Source of the DNA: Eutrigla gurnardus
Lineage: Eukaryota; Chordata; Actinopteri; Perciformes; Triglidae
Direction of reading: 5' to 3'
NCBI GenBank assembly: GCA_963514095.1
Contig: OY741284.1
Location: forward strand, 4,408,501 to 4,472,500
DNA: 64,000 nucleotides
Part shown: positions 23,746 through 34,129 of the stretch, piece after piece
Layout: each line of letters starts with the position of its first letter
Numbering within the stretch: the first letter of the stretch is position 1
Notes under the pieces: generated by a model
Seen by the model: the letters and a program-made list of their open reading frames with translations, nothing else
Databases searched by the model: none
What the model was told of the DNA's origin: nothing
Made by a program: the position numbers and the translations under genes

Positions 23746-23999
23746 CCATTTGAGAGGTGTGCATTTGTTTTATTTTTCACACAATTAAACAAGGAGAAAA
23801 ACACATTCCTCAAACACAACAGAATATATTGTGGCCCATAGGCAGTATAGCCGGACTATCTCTAACCAAACAGATCAATAACAGCCACCAAAAAACGAAA
23901 ACCCAGCCTAAATTTAAACAAAATTAATGTTGAAATTGCCATTATCTATTCTCTTTCCGTTTTCGCAGGTTGCGCTGGTGTCCACTAGTGCGTAACGCG

Positions 24000-26280
24000 C
24001 GTCCATCTCTTCCTGCGATCTCCCCTCCCTCTCCCGGCGGCTCAGATGAAACACCACTGGTGTTTAATGACCTCCCGACTCTCTGTACGCCATCCTCGAT
24101 CCCTTTTGCCTTCAACATCCACCCGGGAAAGCTGCACTCATCTGAATTCATTGACTTTTTCTCCACATTTGACCTTACACTCTCCCCCTCTCCACCAACT
24201 CACCGGGCCGGGAACCAACTTGACCTTGTCTTCACAAGATCCTGTGGCATCTTGGCACTCTCTGTTACCCCGCTCACCATGTCCGACCACCACTTTGTGA
24301 CTTTCTCCCTCCCCATGGAGCCCACCACATCCCTCCTCTCTACGCCTCGAACGGTCACCAGCCGCCGCAACCTGAAATCCCTCACTCCCTCCGCTCTCTC
24401 CTCAACTGTTATTTCCTCACTACCATCCTCGGAACAGTTCTCCTTAATGCCTACTGAGGAAGCCTCCTCCATCCTGATGTCCTCACTCGCCTCTTCTTTG
24501 GACACTCTCTGTCCCCCAATCTCACGACCTGCGCGATCATCTCCCCCCCCCTCCCTGGCTGTCTGAACCTCTGCGAACCAACAGATCATTGTTGCGAGCG
24601 TCAGAGAGAAAATGGAAGAAATCGGGCCAGCACGAGGACCTTGCTCACTACCACCTCCTCCTCTCTGACTTCACCTCAACTGTTTCGGCAGCTAAATCTG
24701 CCTTCTACCTGGCAAAGATCAACTTTTCTGCCTCCAACCCCAGGAAACTCTTCTCCATGTTCTCCTCCCTCCTCACCCCTCCTACCCCTCTCCCTCCCTC
24801 CTCCCTTACTGCCGATGACTTTGCAACTTACTTTACCAAGAAAGTAAATGACAGCTCCTCATTCAAGCCTATTCCCTCCCAGAAAACATCTCCCCCAACT
24901 CTCAACTCGGATGGTCTTACCAGCTTTAGCCCCCTCACCTCTGAAGACGTTCACGCACTTGTTACATCTAACCGTGCCACCACCTGCTCCCTCGACCCGA
25001 TTCCCTCCTCTCTTCTCCAGGACATCTCACACGACATCTTGCCATTCCTCACCACCCTGATCAACTCCTCCCTCACCTCAGGTGTCATTCCAGCGGATTT
25101 TAAGACAGCTACCATGAAGCCTCTCCTTAAAAAACCCACCCTAGACGCTACTGACATCCAAAGCTACAGACCTGTATCTCTTCTTTCATTCCTCTCTAAA
25201 ACCTTGGAACGCGCCGCCTACAACCAACTGTCATCCTATCTCCCGCAAAACAACCTCCTTGACCCTAATCAATCAGGATTCAGGACTGCTCACTCCACTG
25301 AGACGGCCCTCCTCACAGTGACCGAGTCCCTGCGAGACGCCAGAGCCTCATCCCACTCCTCCGTTCTCATTCTCCTCGACCTATCTGCTGCATTCGACAC
25401 AGTCAACCACCAAATCCTCCTCTCCACTCTGGCTGAACTTGGCATAACTGACTCTGCTCTCACCTGGTTTACATCATACCTGACAAACCGCACCTTTCAG
25501 GTCACATGGAATGGCTCTATGTCCAAACCCTGCTCTCTGGACACGGGTGTCCCTCAAGGCTCAGTATTAGGACCGCTTCTGTTCTCACTATACACATGGA
25601 CCTGTCGGTCACTGTCGAGGGCATCACAGTATTGCCTTCATCAATTGCGAGGAACCTGGGTGTAATCCTCGATGAACAACTATCCTGCACCCCCAACATC
25701 ACTGCTGTGGCTCGATCCTGCAGATTTGCCCTCTACAATATCCGCAGGATTCTGACCTTCCTCACAAAGGATGCAACGCAACTCCTGGTCCAAGCACTGG
25801 TCATCTCCCGCCTTGACTACTGCAACTCTCTCCTGGCCGGACTCCCGGCCTCTGCGATTAAACCATGGCAGCGTATCCAGAACGCTGCAGCACGCCTCAT
25901 CTTCAATCTACCCAAATTCTCCCATGTGATCCCCCTCCTCCGTGACCTCCACTGGCTCCCTGTTGCAGCACGCATCCAATTCAAGACGATGGCACTGGCC
26001 TTCAAGGCCATCAATGGAACGGCACCCATCTACCTTCAAACACTGGTCAAACCTCATGCCTTACCTATAAAAAAAAACGTACCTATAGCACTCTGATCAT
26101 AGCACTTTCGCTCTTAACATACTACTTTACTCAGATGAGGACCTAACACTTGTTCTATTTTTAGCTCTTACTTTATCGGCAATGATACATTGTGGTTTCT
26201 TTGTTTCCTTCTTTTGACAAATGTACTTATTGTAAGTCGCTTTGGACAAAAGCGTCTGCTAAATGACCTAAATGTAAATG
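24000..26280 (+). mobile_element. L2/CR1-type LINE, 5'-truncated, with deleted RT core
   Basis: Starts inside the endonuclease (GNQLDLVFTR ... SDHHFVTFSLP, about 24205-24310), continues through the linker into the reverse transcriptase (DIQSYRPVSLLSFLSK, NQSGFRTAHSTETALL, LLDLSAAFDTVNHQ, TGVPQGSVLGPLLFSLY), then the C-terminal region (LGVILDEQLS, ISRLDYCNSLLAGLP, LRDLHWLPVAARIQFK) in another frame. The 3' end carries AAGTCGCTTTGGACAAAAGC and AAATG units typical of fish L2 elements. The copy has frameshifts, and the YADD catalytic box is absent. Confidence 0.9.
24589..25665 (+). pseudogene. LINE reverse transcriptase fragment (fingers/palm, YADD missing)
   Basis: A 358-codon frame with RT blocks up to VPQGSVLGPLLFSLYT. 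Immediately afterwards the frame runs into sequence that belongs after the YADD box, so roughly 300 bp of RT coding sequence appear deleted near 25592. Cannot be active. Confidence 0.88.
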
Positions 26281-26284
26281 GATG

Positions 26285-26415
26285 TCCTGTGCCTCCACCT
26301 GTTTTATTTGCCGAGGTTTTATTATAAGCCATTTTTTCCTTTGCTCTTCTTCTTACATCTTGCCATCTTCTCTTAATTTCATCGGCCGCCTACTCTCTCC
26401 CACATTCTCCATGGT
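26285..26415 (-). pseudogene. Harbinger Myb-like protein remnant
   Basis: The minus strand reads DEIKRRWQDVRRRAKEKMA and then KTGGGTGH, matching the helix and the T-G-G-G motif of the Myb/SANT-like DNA-binding protein encoded with Harbinger transposases. It is preceded by a Met-containing frame with a one-base shift (about 26415). It lies opposite to the transposase pieces, as usual for these transposons. Confidence 0.65.
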
Positions 26416-26604
26416 GAAAACTAGTAACACGCAAAAACCTCATTTAAATAGGGCGGTTTCCAACACGTTTGCACCTGTTCATCTCATTGCGCGAGCGATC
26501 TTAGTTGATCGCCCACAACACGCAAACCAACAGCGTGTGCTGTTGGTAGAACGCGCAATCAATTTTGCGCCCCTTATCTGGGATCTTAGGAAATCAGGCC
26601 CTGA

Positions 26605-27400
26605 ATGTGTTGCTGAGATGTATTTTTATACTATTTGAAATGTTAACAACAAAGAATATTAAGACATATTTTCCTCTGGTGGTCCATTCCATAAATACCC
26701 AACGGTCCCATAGCCACTATGATGACTTTGTGTTATAACACTTAGCTGTAAATTTGACTTAGAATTATGAAGCTTGTTAGCAGCTTCAGAATCCAGATGG
26801 ATCCAGTAAGGTTGCTGCTCTGCTGCTTGTGTTCATCAGATCCACCCGTCGCTCCTCTGCAGTCCAAATATGGCCACTTCCTTCACTGGTTGAAAAAATG
26901 TCAAAATGTATTTTGTCATTTAATATTTGTAATGTATTGATATCAGACCTGAGGTTGTGTAGTATCTGGATTTTATTTGTCAAGATGAGATCAGAGCTGG
27001 AGATGGATTGGTTTCTAAGTGTGTGCCCGTAGACTGTATGCAAGAACTGCAAGTCACACATTGGTTCAAATATGATGATCAAATATAGATTATCAGACAG
27101 GAACCTTTTCCTTTTTTTATATTCAACATTTTTTTGAAAAGCTATTGAAATAACAAGGCTAGACACACACAGGAAGATAGGTGAACAGAGAGATATGAGC
27201 CCATTGAAGAACCTTGACTGAACCTGCTTGGCATGCGTGACAGGGACTCAATCTCCCACGTACTCGCTACTACCTACAGGAAGCAGGAAGGATGTGGTGG
27301 GAGGTCCTTTGTGAAGAGCCGCGAGAGTGCATCTGGTTTGGTGTTCCGGGAACCTGGACGATAGGTGATGGTGAAGGAGAAGTGGCCAAGCTTGTGTGTT
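26605..27400. other. Gene-free stretch
   Basis: No recognised exon or element. The minus-strand frame at 26786-27166 has no family motif. Confidence 0.35.
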
Positions 27401-27560
27401 ACTTAAGGTGGGCTGACCTTTAAGGTGGACCAGCACTTTTCTCCTTTAAGTGACGAGCTGCTCCTCTGAGTCTCTGAGCTTTTTTATCTTTAATATCTAT
27501 TTGAAATAGCAGGTTAAACAGTTAATTATTAATATCTCTACTGCAAACTCTGTTTGTCTA
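27400..27560. repeat. Inverted duplicate of about 14815-14990
   Basis: Reverse complement of TAAAGATAAAAAGCTAAGAGACTC...CACTTAAAG at 14890-14940 is found here (CTTTAAGTGACGAGCTG...GAGTCTCTGAGC). The similarity extends on both sides through AATTATTAATAT and GCAAACTCTG. It lies directly upstream of the PYRIN gene. Confidence 0.6.
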
Positions 27561-27672
27561 GATGAATGGCTTCAAAACCAATTCAAATCCACAGCTCCCC
27601 TGTGATTAATCTGAATAAAATGTGTCCTCGTTTGACAGCCTTATTGTTTGTTGTTGTTCCTAGGGAATCACA

Positions 27673-27946
27673 ATGGCAGCACTAGATCTTTGGAGCACCA
27701 TGGAGGAGCTGTCTGATGAACAGTTCAAGCAGTTCAAGTGGTTCCTGAAGCAGGGTGTCATCCCCAAAGGCTTCTCAGGCATCTCCGTGGCCCGGCTGGA
27801 GAGGGCAGACAGGCAGGACACGGTGGACCTGATGTTGCAAAAACATGGCTGCCCTGGAGCTCTGAAGATAACCATGAAGATTTTAGAGGAGATCAGCAGG
27901 AACGACCTGAAGCAGCGTTTGTCAGACACCAGCTCAAGACGGAAAG
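27673..27946 (+). CDS. PYRIN-domain exon of the 457-aa gene
   Basis: 274 nt; same length, same phase and clear sequence similarity to the PYRIN exon at 35364-35637. The donor is the weak GGAAAG|GTCAGA. Confidence 0.88.
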
Positions 27947-29978
27947 GTCAGAAATGATTCCATTCATAATGGATAATATTATGTATAGTTTTAAACAATT
28001 ATTGTGTCCTAAGAATTGGTCGATTTTGATGGATCGCATAAAATGAAGCCGATCAAAGAACGTTCCTTTCTTGAGAAAAAAAAAAAAATTTGACAAAGTG
28101 CTTTGACATGTCAAATGTATACACATAAAACAGAAACGCATAAAACAGATCATATACAGAGAATACATTAAAAAAGCAGTGAAAACACGACATCAGATGA
28201 AAGCCAGTCAGTAAAAATGTGTTTTATGGAGTGACTTCAGGGATTACCTTTCATTTAGGGGCAAGTCTTTGGAACCAGAAGGGCCCCCCAGCTGAGGATC
28301 TGAGGGTCCGAGCGGGTTCATATGGGGTCAACATCCCTGCTATGCAGCTTGGGGTCAGACCCAGATGTGCATTTAAAGTGCTCTGCAAATTTGAATATCA
28401 ATTGTAAAACAGACAGGGAGCCAATGGATAGAAGCCAGGATAGATCAGGGTGGAGGACAACATAAACAGCTCTGCAGTCAAGCTACTGCAGGTTTATTTG
28501 TCATAAGCAAGAAACAGAGACTCCAAGAACAAGCTCATAAGAAATAATCTAACTATCAACAAACACTAATAATAAATAATCTGCTTTACTTAGTCTGACA
28601 CTGGTAAAACAAGCTTCTGCTAAGAAAATAGTGTTTTTGACCACTAGGTGGAGCCATAAAACTTCTCTAGCATATACAAAATAAAACTTACATATTCTGA
28701 CGTAAAACTAATGAGAGGAGGGAGTTACAGTGAGAAGATCTGATAGGATCAGAGCCAAAAACCTTTATCAGGACTTCCTGTCCTTAAAACAGTAATCCAC
28801 ACAGTAAAACACCTGACGGTAAATGATACAGAGAGCTTTAATACTGACCACATGTGTTTGTGTTCTGCTTCGTTTCAGACCTCAAGAGCCACGACTCCGT
28901 CCCTCTCAATAGTGATGATGGAAGACATGAGGCCAAGCTGCAGGAGACAAAGGCTGAAACCCGGCGGATGATCGTGGAGAGGCAGACGAAGATCATGGAA
29001 ATCAACCGCTCAGCAAAGATCAGCAGTACCTCTGCAGACAGACATATTGAGGACAGCGAGCAGGTCTTTGCTGTTTTGCAGCATTCCATTAAGAGATGTC
29101 TAGATAATCTCATCCAGGAAGTCAGAGAAAAGCAGAAAGCAACACAGAAACAGGCTGAAGGATTAATCCAAGATCTGGAGCAGGAAGTCTGTGAGCTGAC
29201 GAAGAGAAGCGCTGAGTTGGAGCGGCTGTCAGTGGATCGTCCTGACTTCCTGCAGACCATCTCCTCACTGAGTGCTTTTCCACTCGCCGTCAACTGGACA
29301 CAGGTGTGCGTCCCTCCACCGTCATACGGTGGAAGTGTGGGGGCCGCGGTCAATCAGTTCGAGGACGTTTTCAGGAAAGAGAAGGAGAAATTGTTTGCGA
29401 AGGCTAAGCTGAAGAGGGTCCAGCAGTTTGCAAAGGATGTGACTTTAGATCCGGACACAGCAAACGCCAGGCTTGTTTTGTCAGACGATGGGAAACACGT
29501 TTATTGTGACTACGCATTACAAAACCTTCCAGACAACCCAAAAAGATTTAATCCCGCAATAAATGTCTTATCGAAGCAGAGTTTTTCCTCGGGGAGGTTT
29601 TACTACGAGGTTCAGGTTCAAGGGAAGACTTCCTGGGATTTGGGTGTCGTCAAAGAGTCGATAAACAGGAAGGGGTCGATCTCAGCAAGCCCCAGGAACG
29701 GCTACTGGACTATATGCCTAAGGCAAGGAGATAAGTACAACTCTTCTGATAGTCGCCTCAGTGTAAAGACTCCGCTGAAGAAGGTGGGCGTGTTTGTGGA
29801 TTATGAGAAGGGTTTAGTCTCCTTCTACGACGTAGATTCTGCAGACCTGATCCACAGCTTTACGGACTGTTCCTTCACTGAGAAACTCTTCCCCTTCTTC
29901 AGTCCCAGTCTTCATTATGACGGAAACAACTCCACTCCGCTCATCATCTCTCCTGTCAGTTACTATGATCAGATTTGA
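27673..29978 (+). CDS. PYRIN domain-coiled coil-PRY/SPRY protein (pyrin/TRIM20-like architecture)
   Basis: Two coding exons, 27673-27946 and 28879-29978, join in phase 1 (AAAG|GTCAGA ... GTTTCAG|ACCTC) to give 457 aa. Residues 1-91 are a PYRIN death-fold domain (LWSTMEELSDEQFKQFKWFL start, then RLERADRQDTVDLM). Residues 108-208 form the coiled coil that follows the B-box in fish TRIM proteins (EINRSAKISSTSADRHIEDS). Residues 265-450 are a PRY-SPRY domain with the LDPDTAN, SGRFYYEVQV and VGVFVDYEKGLVSFYDVD motifs. There is no RING or B-box, so ubiquitin-ligase activity is not expected. Known family biology: PYRIN domains nucleate ASC inflammasomes and B30.2 domains bind ligands. A cytosolic sensor or adaptor role is my inference. 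The start is supported by the acceptor CCTAG 10 nt upstream of ATG, implying a 5' noncoding exon. Confidence 0.88.
27956..28870. other. Intron of the 457-aa gene
   Basis: The 932-nt intron contains no NACHT, leucine-rich repeat, RING or B-box exon that I can recognise, which argues against an NLR-type gene. Confidence 0.6.
28879..29978 (+). CDS. Coiled coil and PRY-SPRY in one exon
   Basis: 1100 nt without an intron, although TRIM genes normally split this part into several exons. Acceptor CTTCGTTTCAG at 28868-28878. The stop is TGA at 29976-29978. Confidence 0.88.
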
Positions 29979-30784
29979 TCAGCTACATATATATGTATAT
30001 ATACAGTTTATGATTTTTGTACATATGCACATCCAACTCCATTAGAAAGGCTTATTATTATAACTGCTACAGCTTCTATGATTTCTCGTGTAATAATTAG
30101 TTATAATATCACTATTATTTTTATTGATAATAATGTTGCTGTTATCATAATTATTGCTGAAATAATTTGATAAAATCCTTTTTTGAACTGTACCTGTAAT
30201 GTTTCTATGTGTTGACACCCAATTTTGTTATTTTGAACAAACAAAAGGGGACGAGTCCGAACATGTTGGGGAACGTTTGTAGCTAATCTTTGCCAGAAGA
30301 TGGCTTTGGAAAGTTATTTTTGCATACAGGGGGATTATGGGAGTTTGTCCCATAATACTGTCAGCTAATAACCATTACAGTTTCATTTCCACGTTCATAA
30401 ATCTTTTATTGCCAGATGTGGGGTTTATAAACAGTATCTGTGGTTTCATGTCAAACATTAACAAATCCCAGCAGATTAAAGTTCTTTAATCAAGTACAAG
30501 TTGGTTACACTTAGGACTTTACTCACAAGGTGGGTTAACAGGGAATATAGGTAGCAACAGCAGACGTTTCTAGATGCTTATTTGTATTTACACTGTTATA
30601 CACTTTACATTCTATATTATATTTGTTATTGTAAAAAATCAGTTCAATTCATTCAAAAATTGACCTTCGGGATTTAGGATTTTACTCCCATGTCTGTTAT
30701 TGATTATTTGAATAGCACAAATCAGGAGGTCTTGAGTGCACGGACTGTGGTCCACCTGTTGGGCCACATTCACACTACACACGA
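29979..30784. other. 3' flank of the 457-aa gene
   Basis: AT-rich, with a TATATATGTATATATA-type tract near 29985-30003. A candidate polyadenylation signal ATTAAA is at about 30475. No other gene seen. Confidence 0.35.
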
Positions 30785-31125
30785 ATGCACTCTAGAATGC
30801 TGGTAGGCCCCCTCAATGATACCCCCAACATCACTGCTGTGGCCCGATCCTGCATATTTGCCCTCTACAATATCCGCAGGATTCGGACCTTCCTCACAGA
30901 GAATGCAATGCAACTCATCCAAGCACAGGTCATCTCCCACCTTGACTACTGCAACTCTCTCCTGGCCGGACTCCCGGCCTCTGCGACTAAACCATTGCAG
31001 CGTCTCCAGAACGCTGCAGCATGCCTTATCTTCAATCTACCCAAATTCTCCCATGTGACCCCCCTCCTCCGTGACCTCCACTGCAGCACGCATCCAATTC
31101 AATTGATTCATTGCTTTCTATGGTG
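30785..31125 (+). mobile_element. L2-type LINE 3' fragment
   Basis: Translates to NITAVARSC(I)FALYNIRRI and ISHLDYCNSLLAGLPASATK, closely matching 25695-25960 of the LINE nested in the Harbinger element. It lacks the 3' tail, so it is truncated at both ends. Confidence 0.88.
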
Positions 31126-31579
31126 ATCCAAAATCCCGACTTTCCTGCAGGCAGCTGTTCATCTGTGTTCTTTCCTTGGCGGGACAAGGGATATCCTTAC
31201 ATATACAGTACATACACATATCCTTGATGACTTCTTTATAGATAATGTGTTGCCGTCCTTTCAGCAGTTACAAGAGACATTTGATATTTCCAAGGCACAT
31301 TTCTATGGTTATTTGCAAATGAGGCACTTTACATCTTCTCAGATTACCTCGCATCCCTTTTAGTGAAACAGAGAGATGTATTCATTTAAAATGTTATACA
31401 TTATAAATATGTTATTCCCTCGTTTTATTCACTGCTAAATATCTCTCTCAAATGGGAAAGAGACTTCGGTACTGAATATATTGACGATGATTGGCTGGCG
31501 ACTATAGACCTGATTAGATCCATCTCTACAGGTAACAGACTGAGGGAGACTCAAGATACTTCTTAGGCTTAGTGCATTA

Positions 31580-31992
31580 TTTGTGTTGTGATGTTCTCTG
31601 TTTAAACTCAATAAACAGTATTTAAAAGTCGTGCTGAACGACACACACAAAAAATGAATGTGTCCTTGTAAACAAACCGATTTCCATGTTGTGACTGTTT
31701 CACAAACGGACTGTTGTGAATGTACATGTGGATGTATGAGATGGAACAAGGCAGTATGGGAAAAGACATGGTAGCACAAGGCTGGCTGTGTAGAGTTAAA
31801 AGATAACGCATGGTACAATGTGACAGATGACGTGAGCTATTTAAGGGAGGAGGAGGCTCGCTCCTCCTTCTTCAACAGGACGTTGAGTGAAAAGAGTCGA
31901 GACCAGAACAGTAAACAAGTCACACGTCTGTAGATCATAACCTCATATGGACTTTATGAACTTGGAGGTGCTGAATTTAGCAGGGTGAGTTT
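31580..31992 (+). promoter_or_regulatory. Promoter-like region (CRE plus TATTTAAG) and possible 5' exon, or solo LTR
   Basis: TGACGTGA at 31828-31835 resembles a CRE, and TATTTAAG at 31838-31845 a TATA-type box. About 140 bp downstream is a donor-like AGCAGG|GTGAGTTT (GT near 31986). It could supply a noncoding first exon for the PYRIN gene at 35364, whose start codon follows an acceptor. An AATAAA at about 31610 and the overall layout would also fit a retrotransposon LTR; I cannot decide. Confidence 0.3.
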
Positions 31993-31999
31993 TTGATAG

Positions 32000-33060
32000 C
32001 GTAGTTTTCTGTGCTAAATGGTTCATTGTTTAAATGGTTAGGACATGTAGCTGGTTTTAAGATCCATCCTTCATCCTTGCCTTTCTTTTGGAGAGATTGC
32101 TTTTTTTTAAAGTTTATGTCTGTTCCGTGACCCTATAACACTATAACTATACTCCTGTGTGAGGTTTTTAAAAGCAAACAAAGGTGATTCAGAAATACAA
32201 TTGGAGTTGAAATACAGAATGATTCTGCATGAGATGATATGAAATATGCAAACATTTGCTGCCGGTTTCAAGGAGATTAGAGCAGGGTGTGGTTTTAGTT
32301 TGGTGCTTTCACTTATGAAAACACATAGTAAAATGTGGCAAAAGTTGGCTGAGCATCATAGAAGCTCAGTAGTAATGTTAAAAGACCAGTCTTATTGTGA
32401 CTTCTCTCCATCAGCAGAGATTCTCGGTCTTCAACACACGACGAGTGCTTTAGTAGAGCTCAGTCGGCCAGTTTTAACTCCCGTTCATGTCGAAACAGGT
32501 TGTATTAAAGGTTGAGTAGGTGATTTTATTCAGAAACACTTTGTTATATTACTTGAAATCCTCGTAACATACCGATAGCAATGAAAACATGAAATGCTCT
32601 GACACAAAAAAATATCATCTGGCTGTGTGAAAATCACTGCATTGTTTAATTGATCTAAAATTACTATATGACTTAAATAAAATCTAAGCATGGATATCAT
32701 TTCACATCTGTGTCCGAAGCTAGAAGCAGGTTTTGGGTTCACTTGTTCTGACTGTTCTCTGACACTCTTCTCTCACCCAGATGTAATTTCCCTCCTGGAA
32801 TTAATAGGTTAATCTTATCTCATCTTGACTCACCTTTATAGATACTGTTTAATCCTACTCTCAAGCAAGGAGCAGATACTTTCGGTTTTGGCCCAGTCTA
32901 TTTATATAATAAAGACTACACACCCAAGCGTAGCGCAGCGTCTCTCTGCAGCTACGATGCCAGGATGTAACGTTCCTCACACAAACAACAGGTGTTGCTC
33001 ATTCTTTCTCTTCCTGGCTGATAAAAAGTTGGTGGATAAAACATAATCTGGTTAGATAAC
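32000..33060. other. Gene-free stretch
   Basis: Only short frames without motifs. Confidence 0.35.
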
Positions 33061-33064
33061 TTTA

Positions 33065-33260
33065 CATTCAGGTGGAAACCTCCACTTGCATTCTCTCTGC
33101 TTGCCATCAGGGGGCGACTCCTCTGGTTGCAAAAAATAAGTGTGATTACATGGAAGTCTATGAGAAAATTACCCTACTTCTTACTTGATTTATTATCTCA
33201 GTTTATCAGAAATCATGGTATGCTTTAGGGTGTGGCTACCTTGTAACCTTGTAGCTAACT
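33065..33260 (-). repeat. Interspersed repeat, family R1 (inverted copy)
   Basis: Contains the reverse-orientation counterparts of the 3825-4110 blocks: GGGGGCGACTCCTCTGGTTG, CATGGAAGTCTATGAGAAAA, GTATGCTTTAGGGTG and CTACCTTGTAA. Confidence 0.6.
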
Positions 33261-33399
33261 TTTTTGTTCGTATAATTCAGCTTTGGAGCTGCTGAGAGGA
33301 TTGTCCTGTGTTCAACTACAGTAAACGACAAGGTCAGAATGATTGACCTACTGCAGCTAACCACGGAACCTACTCAATGTATCACAAGATATAGCAGCA

Positions 33400-33640
33400 G
33401 AGTATGGAAATTCAGCCATAACAGCATGCTGACCACCTTTATCCTCAAACACGCCAATGAAGTAGTTCAGTGCTGCCACACAGGTGGTGCTTTCTGTGGT
33501 GATGCTGAGCAGCTGGGTGCCGATCTCCATCAGAGGTCTGTCTGGGAGACAGATAGGGAAGAAGATATGTTTCTGCAGCAGAATGGCTGCAGGGATGTAT
33601 AGCAACACATCTTCTTCTCGCCCTGAGGACCAGGTTCATG
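33400..33640 (-). pseudogene. Coding-like fragment of unknown origin
   Basis: The minus strand has an open frame with balanced amino-acid composition (for example AAILLQKHIFFPICLPDRPL and STTCVAALNYFIGVFEDKGG). It looks more like a real protein segment than noise. I do not recognise the family; it may be a captured exon or retrocopy fragment. Confidence 0.25.
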
Positions 33641-33909
33641 GAGAGGCAAAGTCCTGCCCCTTCTGGTGTACCCCACGGGAAAAATGTGCACGGTAGTCAA
33701 CGGCGAGAGTCAAATATTTATTACCACATATGATGTTTATCCATTTAAATGATAAAGATACAAGTGAAGAAAGTCTCAGGTTGTCATAGGTTTGTTGTTT
33801 TATTTCTAGGTATCTCAAGTTTTCCGGGGGGTTTCATCCATCAAAAAACTTTCCGGAAGGTGTTTTGATCACTCAGAGCCAATGTAGACAACACAAACAT
33901 CCAAAATAT

Positions 33910-34125
33910 AAATAAACAAGCTCATCCACCTCGTCACTCAAAGCAAAGCGCTGTATGACTACAAAGATGCGCAGATGAAGGACAGATTGTGGCAAGCGAT
34001 CGCCGAGCAGTTTGGGATCGGGGACGTTCAGGTCAGGTGCTGCTTACTGGTCCTGAAGTCCACCAGGACCCGACCAGGATCGTTGAAGAGATCGTTGATT
34101 TATTTGTTTTATTGTGAGACAGATA
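33910..34125 (+). pseudogene. MADF/Myb-like DNA-binding domain fragment
   Basis: A frame without ATG reads KLIHLVTQSKALYDYKDAQM and then RLWQAIAEQFGI, the first helices of a MADF domain. A TAA precedes it and the frame loses similarity after about 34080. Probably an exon of a transposon- or gene-derived MADF protein left behind. Confidence 0.55.
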
Positions 34126-34129
34126 AGAC

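Larger units (their letters stand above)
23164..26601. mobile_element. PIF/Harbinger transposon, interrupted by an L2-type LINE
   Basis: Ends GGGCCTGATTTACTAA (23164) and TTAGGAAATCAGGCCC (ending 26601) are inverted repeats bordered by the 3-bp duplication TGA (23161-23163 and 26602-26604), as expected for PIF/Harbinger. The subterminal sequence is rich in TTTGCGTG/CGCAAA motifs at both ends. Coding remnants of both typical Harbinger proteins survive: transposase pieces on plus (about 23509-23745) and a Myb-like protein on minus (about 26415-26285). A LINE of about 2.3 kb occupies the middle. Confidence 0.85.

Noticed and set aside
27673..29978. NLR gene (PYRIN-NACHT-LRR-B30.2)
   Set aside because: The 932-nt intron has no NACHT or LRR coding exon, and the coiled coil is TRIM-type.
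31580..31992. Confident call of a solo LTR
   Set aside because: I see promoter-like motifs but no matched TG...CA ends with a target duplication, so it is kept only as a low-confidence regulatory region.
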